A stretch of 17,597 nucleotides of DNA, taken from contig LSSK01000689.1 of the NCBI GenBank assembly GCA_001969505.1, forward strand, positions 1-17,597, in the 5' to 3' direction. The stretch's first letter is position 1. Each line of letters starts with the position of its first letter. The position numbers and the translations under genes were made by a program. This stretch comes from Zancudomyces culisetae (Eukaryota > Kickxellomycota > Harpellomycetes > Harpellales > Legeriomycetaceae). Positions 7,470-15,118 of this stretch are shown piece after piece. The notes under the pieces were generated by a model. That model saw only the letters and a list, made by a program, of their open reading frames with translations. It had not been told where the DNA came from and ran no database searches.

Positions 7470-10463
7470 TCAAAAGAGCGGGCTCAAACTTTCTAGAAAA
7501 GAAACCAGGTTATGCTTTCTTAACTGCTTAGCAGTATTGAGGCACGCGTTTACAATTGATTTTTTTTGGTCGTTGGTATAGTTTGTGGATTTTGAATCGG
7601 GTTTAAGTTGTTCGAGGGTTTCCAGAATGAGCTTTTCGTTGTATGACTTGGCCTCCATTTTGATTTCTTTGATTAAAAAGGCCTTCATTGCAGTTGGTGT
7701 CTTTTGCCGAGACTTCGCAGTGGCTTGTTTTAGGATATCTAGAGCAAAAGTGCCAAGGTTGTCAGAGCCTAGCAAAGAATCGGTAGTAGGGGAGTGTTTG
7801 AGTGACGATGGTATACCCGTAGTACCAGTTTCTGCTGGTTTTGAAGGAAATGGGACGGCAGGGGATGAGGAGTAATTACTAGAGTCTGGTTTCTGAGTTG
7901 ATGAGTCGGGAATGACAGAAGATAGGTTATTTGCAGCAGCGGAGCCTTTAAACGCAGGCAGAGCCATCTCTACAGACTCAAGGTCTTTGGTAGAGGAGCT
8001 GCGCTTAAAACTCCAGGGATTGACATTCCAGGACATGTCACCAGGCTCCCAACTGCCGACTAGAGTACGATACCGTGGCACTCTCTTGTGTTGCTGAGCC
8101 CAGTTGAGCCGAGGATTGGTTATTTCAGGGGTGTCAATAGTATCAATGTTTTCGTTCAGACTCAGTTCGATAGCCATATCCTCCACCTCCTCCAAGACAG
8201 ACTGAGCGAGAGCAGCTTCAGCATCAGTCTCGCCAGTACTGTCCACTCCCTGTGTATTTTTCTGCTCAGATGTGTTGGGTTTTCTAGAAATGTTGGTTTT
8301 ATTTTTGGAAGTCACAGCCGCGTTCGGCGGAGGTAATCGTCTATTTTTGGCCATTCTGCTGTAGGGATTTCCAAACATGTTTTTACGCAAAAACCTCAGT
8401 GTCTCTTCATCCACAAGGGGATCTCTAAATTCTTGTGCTTGTTGTTTAGCCATAGCACCCTGATATTGACCCATCAGCGAAATGGGAACGCTATGGGCAG
8501 AGTCGAGTACTTTGGGTTTCTCAAGGCTGTCATTGCGCATAAGCGCAGAATTTACTTCGTCAAATGCACCCGAAGGCAAAAACGGACTTAATGGTTTCGG
8601 AAATTCGCCTTCTGCCAAGAGTTGCGGTGATTGTTGTTTTTGGTAGTCGAGACAAACTTGAAATATCTGCTTCCGCATCGCTGCCAGCGAGTCAAGGAGT
8701 TTCGAACGAGGTACATCAAAGGCATTTGTTATAGGCATTTTAACCTCGCTAAGGGTGTTTGCTTTTGCAAAAGTGCCACCTTCTGGTTTGGTGCTTGGCA
8801 GCAGTAGATCCCAGTTCTTGCGAGCCAACATTCTGCGCTCGCTCACTTGCTTATATAATACATTCATGGCAGCTGAATTTCCATAGTTTTCGCTCATCAA
8901 ATTTCTCTGCATCCCATAAAGAGCCAGTGCACGCCTCAGGGGGTTCGCGTAATACCCAGGTGTGTGCGACAGATACTGCTCAAAGTCAGCCTTCCATTGC
9001 TTAAACGATCCTGCTTTGGGTGCATTCTCGTAATTTTTTAGTAGCAAAAACAGCGCAGGAAAATTATATGGTAACACAAACAAATTCACTGCTGTTCTCG
9101 CCGAATTGGCCCGCAAAAGCCCAAATGGAAATCCAGCATTGTTTGATCGGTACGAATTCAGCACAAAGACAGGCCAGCACAACGGCGGTGACTCTGGATT
9201 TCCTTTTAGCATATTGTTGGTCGCTATGATCAGATTTTGGCTCACTTTGGAAGATGGATCTATTTGGAACTTGTCGAATGGAAACTTCGGGGGTACAGTC
9301 CACGGGACGGCGTTTTGGCTATAAAAGAGTGTTGGATGTGCTGGTCTACATCCCATAGTCGGTTGTGTCTTTCCTGGTTCACCCAACACGGAGTCTGGCC
9401 AGAAAGATTCAGGAATAGGAAAATATCCCACAGTTCCGCTTAATACTAATGCAGTGCCTGCCCCAACTCCTATATTTTGGTTTTGAGCTTTGTTCGTTGC
9501 TATCGAGCTATTAATTATGTTGCTTTCGTGTATCATCAACAGGACTGGAGCACTGGCTTTTGGCACTGGCGCTGAGTCAGTAGGTAGCTTCTCAAAATTA
9601 ACCACGACTCCTGCAGTTGATAGCAACCCCATCCCAGTCAGTGGCTTCGCGCCTATTATTTTTCTCGGAGGGCAGAGTTGTTCAATCACTTTGTGTGCCT
9701 GTTTTGCTGAGCCTATGTGGAATATTCCGCCACTACCTCCCATCACCACGCTCATGGGGGAGAGCAAGTGCTCACTGCTATTAAAACCCTTATAACAAAG
9801 CTCTCGATCGTCCTGTTCGTGAAGAAATAAGATAAACATTCGCTGATCCCACCTGAACGGCTCCTGGTACATTTCTGTCCAGTACGTGTGGGTTGCTGGA
9901 ATATTCAGCTTCTCCAGTCCACCATTACTGTTTATTATACTTGTACCATCTGTAAGCCATATAATATTTGTCAATTCGTGTAGCATGGGGTATCGTCCTT
10001 GTCCATATGTATCAATATCATATGCTAATCGAACCATTCTCAGCTGCTCAAATATGGTTGACAGGGCATTTCCAGCATTTACTTTATCTACTGCCCTGAG
10101 TTCGCTAATTTTTGCTAACAAAACCTCCTGTGAGTCCTTGAAATTGCTTTTTATACAACTTTCACCGCTTTCATCATACGTAATCAACATGTATCTGTCG
10201 TTGGGCTGATTTCCCAATTTCTGTAGAATCTGTTCCGCTATACTCTTCGCACAATCAAGTCTAGAAGGTCCATCAGACCTGAATTTTCTCTTAATCTGTT
10301 GATGGCCATTCGTACCTAAACATGAATCTGAATTCGCATCTATTATCCTTCCTTTTCTTCGCCTGATCCGGACTTCCTCATAACTAGCCTCTTCTTGATT
10401 ATTCGTGCTTTCCAAGGGACGGCCCATAGACCAGCTTGTGTCGATTAAGAAAATTATAATCAT
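7470..10463 (-). CDS. INTS6: Integrator complex subunit 6 (INTS6/DICE1-like)
   Basis: Nuclear Integrator subunit. In animals INTS6 helps hold PP2A on the complex that cleaves nascent RNA and terminates paused RNA polymerase II. The product is 997 residues from one uninterrupted frame. The start ATG has an in-frame TAG 12 codons upstream. The N-terminal VWA domain (about 1-290) has MIDAS motif DTSWS (8-12) and LTDG (170-173). Further INTS6 hallmarks follow: YGQGR (153-157), EPFRWDQR (201-208), PIPESFWPD (349-357), PFDKF (395-399), VNLFVLPYNFPAL (459-471), AFDVPRSKLLDSL (581-593), HSVPISLMGQYQ (657-668) and the C-terminal INTS6/SAGE1 helical domain (about 920-997). A low-complexity Ser/Pro-rich linker lies at about 710-915. 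A basic insert of about 50 residues interrupts the VWA domain after the MIDAS strand. Absence of introns contrasts with every larger neighbour. Confidence 0.95.
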   Translation of the reverse strand: MIIIFLIDTSWSMGRPLESTNNQEEASYEEVRIRRRKGRIIDANSDSCLGTNGHQQIKRKFRSDGPSRLDCAKSIAEQILQKLGNQPNDRYMLITYDESGESCIKSNFKDSQEVLLAKISELRAVDKVNAGNALSTIFEQLRMVRLAYDIDTYGQGRYPMLHELTNIIWLTDGTSIINSNGGLEKLNIPATHTYWTEMYQEPFRWDQRMFILFLHEQDDRELCYKGFNSSEHLLSPMSVVMGGSGGIFHIGSAKQAHKVIEQLCPPRKIIGAKPLTGMGLLSTAGVVVNFEKLPTDSAPVPKASAPVLLMIHESNIINSSIATNKAQNQNIGVGAGTALVLSGTVGYFPIPESFWPDSVLGEPGKTQPTMGCRPAHPTLFYSQNAVPWTVPPKFPFDKFQIDPSSKVSQNLIIATNNMLKGNPESPPLCWPVFVLNSYRSNNAGFPFGLLRANSARTAVNLFVLPYNFPALFLLLKNYENAPKAGSFKQWKADFEQYLSHTPGYYANPLRRALALYGMQRNLMSENYGNSAAMNVLYKQVSERRMLARKNWDLLLPSTKPEGGTFAKANTLSEVKMPITNAFDVPRSKLLDSLAAMRKQIFQVCLDYQKQQSPQLLAEGEFPKPLSPFLPSGAFDEVNSALMRNDSLEKPKVLDSAHSVPISLMGQYQGAMAKQQAQEFRDPLVDEETLRFLRKNMFGNPYSRMAKNRRLPPPNAAVTSKNKTNISRKPNTSEQKNTQGVDSTGETDAEAALAQSVLEEVEDMAIELSLNENIDTIDTPEITNPRLNWAQQHKRVPRYRTLVGSWEPGDMSWNVNPWSFKRSSSTKDLESVEMALPAFKGSAAANNLSSVIPDSSTQKPDSSNYSSSPAVPFPSKPAETGTTGIPSSLKHSPTTDSLLGSDNLGTFALDILKQATAKSRQKTPTAMKAFLIKEIKMEAKSYNEKLILETLEQLKPDSKSTNYTNDQKKSIVNACLNTAKQLRKHNLVSFLESLSPLF

Positions 10464-10926
10464 TCCACTCTTTTGTTTCCTTTGTTTATACCCTATCTAT
10501 TTTATGACTCGATCTCCTTTTCAAAGAGATTCAAGATTTATTTCCAAAACATTAAACTCTGATGTGGAAATTAAAAGGGGACGATGCAAAAGTTTCCCTC
10601 GCTACTGTTTCAGCATGTAAACGAGCTGTGAAATTGGCAGTTGTCTGCTTTTAAACTTGAATATTGAATGTTTGTACAGAAAAATATTCTTTTACCATAC
10701 AAATTGACATTGTTTTTAGTTTGGTTCAAATAAAATTAAAGCTGTAGAAAAAAAAAACAACGCAAACGCAAACACAGACACAAAGAAAAGAGGTCATCAA
10801 CAAAACCCAAAAATCCATTTTCTAACAGTTTCATCAACTCAGTCCCACATTTCACACTTTTTCATACACATGTTTACCCTCTTCCCTGTTTTCTCCTGCG
10901 CAGAGTAACTCCAAAAAATAAAAAAA
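10464..10926. other. Divergent promoter region upstream of INTS6
   Basis: This 463-bp gap lies between the INTS6 start (minus) and the start of the small plus-strand frame. It contains A-rich and CA-rich stretches (about 10745-10800) and a pyrimidine-rich leader (about 10815-10900). I see no recognisable RNA gene and no strong TATA box. Confidence 0.5.
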
Positions 10927-11202
10927 ATGCCAATAAAATGGGTCCAGAGAAATCAACCAGAGACAAAATATCAGACAGAGTTGCAAAAAGGTTTGGTATT
11001 TGAAATTTTGGCATGCTCATCCACCATACTCCCTCTAATCGACAGAATATCAGAAAAAAAGCACATCCATATCAACCCATTTGCTTTAATGGATAGGATG
11101 CGTAAGAGCCTAAAATATAGAATTTTAATAGCCTTTACTCAGCATCAGTCCACTAGTAAGGAATACTTGACATCCCAAAAATACATCAACCTTTCAGCAT
11201 AG
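10927..11202 (+). CDS. Small hypothetical protein, 91 residues
   Basis: The open frame starts at an ATG in an A-rich context (adenine at -3) directly downstream of a pyrimidine-rich leader typical of a promoter-proximal region. The product is basic and probably helical, without a clear membrane span or signal peptide. A hydrophobic stretch (LVFEILACSSTILPLI) lies near residues 23-38. It shares an intergenic promoter region with INTS6 and converges on a minus-strand small gene. I do not recognise a family. It could be real or one exon of a larger gene, though no clear donor site was seen. Confidence 0.4.
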   Translation: MPIKWVQRNQPETKYQTELQKGLVFEILACSSTILPLIDRISEKKHIHINPFALMDRMRKSLKYRILIAFTQHQSTSKEYLTSQKYINLSA

Positions 11203-11328
11203 TCCAAGCCAAAAGCTGAAAAGTATATCCTTAGTTCAAACGCTTTGAACATAGTACAAGTATATCATATCGCTCTTTTGCAAAGGTAATGATTTTAAAG
11301 CCAAGTTGGGTACAAGTAAAAGTAAATA

Positions 11329-11334
11329 TTTATT
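11329..11334 (-). terminator. Poly(A) signal for minus-strand small gene
   Basis: TTTATT on the plus strand is AATAAA on the minus strand. It lies 99 nt downstream of the stop of the 48-codon minus-strand frame, which supports a transcript ending here. Confidence 0.4.
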
Positions 11335-11433
11335 AGGTTGACAAAATTTACACTGTTTTTTATATAATCTTCTATACGCTATGATATACAATATGGTCTG
11401 TAAGGGCGCTTGGTATGAAATAGGTAGATAAAA

Positions 11434-11580
11434 TCAGGGCTTTCTAGATCTTGCTTCTTTTTCACTATTGTATAAAAAGTCGGCCTTTTCTTTCTTTTTT
11501 ATCAAGGTTAAAAACTCTTCCTCAAGATCCTGTTTTTCTTTTAGCAGCTTCTCCCTATCGAAAATAACAGTAACAAGCAT
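11434..11580 (-). CDS. Small coiled-coil hypothetical protein, 48 residues
   Basis: From ATG at 11580-11578 to TGA at 11436-11434. The product is highly charged and helical (KLLKEKQDLEEEFLTLIKK), a likely short coiled coil. The frame stays open further upstream to about 11655 without another ATG, so an upstream exon is possible. A minus-strand AATAAA follows at 11334-11329. Splicing to the next minus-strand frame (11746-11916) was tested and the phases do not fit. Family not recognised. Confidence 0.35.
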   Translation of the reverse strand: MLVTVIFDREKLLKEKQDLEEEFLTLIKKKEKADFLYNSEKEARSRKP

Positions 11581-11653
11581 TTTATTTCCGTCTCTTGTTG
11601 GATTTGAGAAAATCAAAGAAAAAAAGGATTGAAGCTTTACACATTCAAGTAAA

Positions 11654-11678
11654 CATTAGTTGACAAGACCAACTAATG
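11654..11678. repeat. Perfect 9-bp hairpin between two small genes
   Basis: CATTAGTTG (11654-11662) and CAACTAATG (11670-11678) pair around a 7-nt loop. It lies between the stop of the 56-residue minus gene and the start of the 48-residue minus gene. It may be a 3'-UTR stem of the first or a leader stem of the second. Confidence 0.5.
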
Positions 11679-11745
11679 CCATAAAATTATACTCAAATAA
11701 AACAAAAATGAGAATTTTTCTTAGAATTTTAATGTTTTAATGAAT

Positions 11746-11916
11746 TTACTTTTTTTTTGTAATCTCGTGGAGGCTCAGCTTTTCGTAATCTAGTAGAGAA
11801 AGTTCGGCCTTCTTTGCCTCCTGTGACCTTTTCAATTCGATTCCCATCCACACACCTGCCGGGATAACCGAAGCAAGTAAAGTTAGTTTGATGTTTTTCG
11901 CAGAAAGTAATGACAT
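11746..11916 (-). CDS. Small single-span membrane protein, 56 residues
   Basis: From ATG at 11916-11914 to TAA at 11748-11746. The protein has a short N-terminus MSLLSAKN, one hydrophobic segment (about residues 9-26, LTLLASVIPAGVWMGI) and a charged helical tail ending KKK. Length, the MxLL start and the single span near P-x-G resemble the mitochondrial complex I accessory subunit NDUFB1 (MNLL, 58 residues in human). The similarity is weak and no active-site logic can confirm it. It is divergently arranged with the nucleoside transporter. ATTAAA hexamers lie just past the stop on the minus strand (plus 11728-11741). A small mitochondrial inner-membrane protein is the best guess. Confidence 0.5.
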   Translation of the reverse strand: MSLLSAKNIKLTLLASVIPAGVWMGIELKRSQEAKKAELSLLDYEKLSLHEITKKK

Positions 11917-12441
11917 TGTAGAATTCGTCTTTGCTGATCTATTTAAATTATCATGAAACTGTTATTTTAATTTTGAAAAAAAATCCAGCGATATATATCC
12001 TTCAAAACTTCAATCTGGGTATAGCCAGTTAGATACTGGATTGAAATACAGGGAAAAACGTGACCAAAAAAAAGTTTCGGTAAATATTAAAATCAGTTCT
12101 ACATAATCGTTGAATTCTGGACAAACTCCGCTAATCTATTTGGCCAAAATCTTCGAGAAAGGCTACTTTATTTCTAATCCCTATTTCTCCCACTTTGTTT
12201 TATGGAGCTGTATTGTCTAGAAACTCTGCAACTAGGAACTGAGAATTTCATTTTTTTGAATATATTTTTAACCAAGCTTTTCAAAGATTGCAAATAAACA
12301 TAAATATATTGTGATAATAGTTAGAAACTCGTATAACCATATTGATATCCACTAAACCTAATGTATCTTGGTTTTGTAACTTGTATAGTTCTATAGAAAT
12401 AAAACAAGATTCCAAACTAAAAACGTCAAAAGACATTGAAC
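11917..12441. other. Divergent intergenic region upstream of the nucleoside transporter
   Basis: This 525-bp AT-rich gap must hold both the minus-strand small gene promoter and the transporter promoter. A 7-bp inverted repeat (AATCCAG 11982-11988, CTGGATT 12036-12042) and a local CCAG/CTGG stem are the only structured items noticed. No coding potential was seen on either strand. Confidence 0.5.
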
Positions 12442-14460
12442 ATGCCCGAAGATATGCAACGGAACACCCAATGGTATGAGCGGTTAAATCTGAATGGCAA
12501 TGCAGCCAACATCAGCGAGGAAAGAAGTACCAGTAGCATAGACACTATAGGCGATGAAGAGCTCAGCAGCTATGGATCGAAGAAAATTTATATCACCTTT
12601 TTACTCTGTGGGCTGTCATCCTTATTACCTTGGAGCGGTATGTATTAAAGCGGAAATGCGGTATATACCATATTTATTTCAAGAGGGCTGAATTGATGAT
12701 TTCACGACTAATTTTTTTTACTATATATCTCAAAATAGCAATAATAGTTGCGAATTCATACTTTCAAGCACAATTCAGAGGTAGTCCGTATGAGCTGTCG
12801 TTCAATAGCTACTTTTCGCTGTTTTTCATGGTCTCTGGACTAGTGTTTTTGGCTTATTCATTTTTTACACAAAAGAAGGTAAGTTCGGTTCCTTTAGTAT
12901 TGCGTTTTAAAATATATATATATATATACATGCGATGTTATGTTGCTCTATTCAGCTTGCACCGCCGCTTTTCTTCTTGAAATAAGTAGCTTTACTTTTA
13001 TTCTGATTTGCAAATACTTTATACTAATCTAGGAGGAGGATGAAAACCGTGTAATTATAGGCTTTGTGACCAACTTTATTGTGTTTATTGTCTTTGCTCT
13101 GATACCGTTTTTAGGAGGAATGAGCGATCGTACTGTATTTATTTTTGAATGTATTATAATAATTGTCACTGCAGGTGTTACAGGATACTCGCAAAATTCG
13201 CTCTTCGCCATAGCTTCCACTGTACCGTCGATTAATATGCAGGGGATGATGAGGTATGTTTTATTTTTTTAAAAATCGATACATTATATTAAAAGGGCGG
13301 GTCAATTTTCAGGAATTGCTAATAATTTTGAGTTTATCTTTATAAATCACTTGGTTATTATGGAAACAGTGGTCAAGGTATGTTTATTTTTAAATTTATG
13401 ATATGCTACATTATTGGAATTTTACCAGCACCTTAGTTTCTGTATGACTTTGCATAATTTGATTATCACTTTTACACTCAATATAGCTATTGCTGGTATG
13501 GTTGCTGCGATAACCCAATTGGTTGGCGCATATGCCTCTGACTTTAAGGGTAAAGACCTAGACAAAGCGGTTGCTAAAGAGATCCCACTCGATTTGAAGC
13601 TGAGAACATCTCTTTGTTTTTTGTTCACTGCGTTTATGATCATCTTTACGCTGTACCGATTTAAAAAGCTTATTTCGAGTGCAGAGTACACAAGATATGT
13701 CGGAACAATGGAAGATGAGCTATTCTTGGATTCCAGCATACAAGATCCCGAACCTGTCGATTTGCCAAACCGCAGAGACGTTTCAGGGGTATTTCGACAA
13801 ATAAGAAGCTTTGTAGTTATCATTATTGTATCGTTTACGATCACACTCGCCCTATTTCCAACTCTTACTACTCAAGTGCGCTCGGTTGGAGGGAAATTTG
13901 GTATAGCACATTTACTAGAATGGCATTTTGTGTTTTTCAATCTCGGTGACTATGTTGGACGTGTCATTTCTATCTACACCGAAAAAATGGCATTTTTGTT
14001 AGCCAAGCTCCTCAACAAGATCAGAAATATGATTTACAAGACAATTGACGCCATCCAACCAGACGATAGCTCACATCAACTAACGATGTATTCTGTTTTA
14101 CTTCTCTACATATGTTGTTATGCAAGGTTGGGATTCTTTCCCTATTTGTTCAACTCAAACCTAATGTGCAGAAACGATATTCCCGGTGCTACTGGTGCTA
14201 CCAGCAGCATTGTACTGGGTGTGGAAAGCAAACATGCTCTTTTGTACACCGTATTCAGTAGATACGCAGATATTTTCTTCTTGGCTGCAATGTTTATATT
14301 TGGCGCTACTAATGGATGGCTTATCTCTAGTTCTGTGGTGATAGGGCCTCAAAAAAGCCAGGACCCTGCTCTAGCCGGAAGCATCCTAAGTTTTTGCATT
14401 TCCTCAGGATTGGCTATTGGCGCGGCAATGTCATTCTTGGTATTGCACTACAGCTGTTGA
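12442..14460 (+). CDS. Equilibrative nucleoside transporter (ENT/SLC29 family)
   Basis: Facilitative membrane transporter for nucleosides, of the group containing human ENT1 and yeast Fun26. Exons are 12442-12637, 12739-12878, 13033-13253, 13370-13377 and 13487-14460; phases 1, 0, 2 and 1 all join, giving 512 residues. The family's first-helix motif LLPWS (61-65) is followed by ANSYFQAQF. Then come YSQNSLFAIAS and SGQAIAG (from 186) around the fifth helix, LGDYVGR in the eighth, and the C-terminal FGATNGW and AGSILSFCISSGLAIGAAMSF. About 11 membrane helices are expected and hydrophobic segments match. The large cytosolic loop (about 205-290) is acidic. About 30 extra residues lie between the GR of helix 8 and the next helix compared with ENT1, and they form an amphipathic stretch. 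The fourth exon is only 8 nt but is required for the frame. Vacuolar versus plasma-membrane location cannot be told. Confidence 0.93.
12911..12929. repeat. TA dinucleotide microsatellite in transporter intron 2
   Basis: A run of about nine AT/TA dinucleotides lies inside the 154-bp intron 12879-13032. It is a simple sequence repeat with no functional claim. Confidence 0.7.
13370..13377 (+). other. 8-nt microexon of the nucleoside transporter
   Basis: Flanked by acceptor ...AAACAG (AG 13368-13369) and donor AAG|GTATGT (GT 13378-13379). Its eight bases finish Ser186, encode Gly187 and Gln188 and supply the first base of Ala189, which is the near-invariant SGQ motif of ENT proteins. Skipping it shifts the frame between exons 3 and 5, so inclusion is obligatory. 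Confidence 0.85.
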
Positions 14461-15118
14461 ACTCGGGTTATTTGCCCATTTTGTTGTTTATTTTCTAGTT
14501 TATTTACCATTGTTGTGGCTATGATATTGTATTAGCCGTATAGGATATTAAAAAAAGCTTGCAATACCTCGTTTAAAGAAGACCTGTACGTACATTTCCA
14601 TATTTATTGCCCCTTATTTATTTATTTCTGGGTGTCTAGTCTCAAAAATAGCTGCTGATGCTGCTAGGCTAGTTTTCCTATGTTTTCCGCAAATTGCTCA
14701 ATTTGCCACACCAACTTTTAACAACTTCGGGAAGTTTTGCCAAGCTAAATGGTCATTTGGCGGAACAGGACCGTAAAATTTTTTATTAGTTTTGTGAGTA
14801 GCTGACGAAAACAATGAAATAACCAACCTAATGTGCCTGCTGAGGTGGATTTTTTTTTCCTGAACCACTTGAAATCAACATAGGCTGATTTCTTTGTATT
14901 TGATAAATTGGCTGAGATTTTTTTTTTTTGATAAAGCATACTATTTCCAACATACAAAAAAGAGCGAAATAAATCAGTAGTCAAAAATAACAACTGTTGG
15001 TTTATTTTTTGTTCATATAAGAAATAACTAAAATTTGGATATTAAAAGTAGATTAGAAATAATCATACATATTACTTGTGGAAAGCAGTACATTTAATAC
15101 GCAAATAAAGAGGCTACA
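14461..15118. other. Intergenic region between transporter and prohibitin-2
   Basis: This 658-bp AT-rich gap holds the transporter 3'-UTR and the prohibitin promoter and leader. A minus-strand frame at 14745-14993 is lysine/phenylalanine-rich owing to homopolymer runs and looks like chance. No RNA gene was recognised. Confidence 0.55.
14547..14552 (+). terminator. Possible poly(A) signal of the transporter gene
   Basis: ATTAAA occurs 86 nt after the transporter stop codon, before an A-run. It is the nearest hexamer variant. A canonical AATAAA appears only at 14968-14973, much further downstream. Confidence 0.3.

Noticed and set aside
7585-10209. Many plus-strand frames opposite INTS6 and others opposite the channel
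   Set aside because: They are shadows of strongly supported coding sequence on the other strand.
11434-11916. Single spliced gene joining the 56- and 48-codon minus-strand frames
   Set aside because: The only plausible donor (GTAAAT at the end of the first frame) is phase 0, while the TAG acceptor near 11562 requires phase 2.
12630-12980. Continuous 116-residue frame across transporter intron 1, exon 2 and intron 2
   Set aside because: Only 12739-12878 matches the ENT family. The flanking parts are intron with good splice sites and a TA microsatellite.
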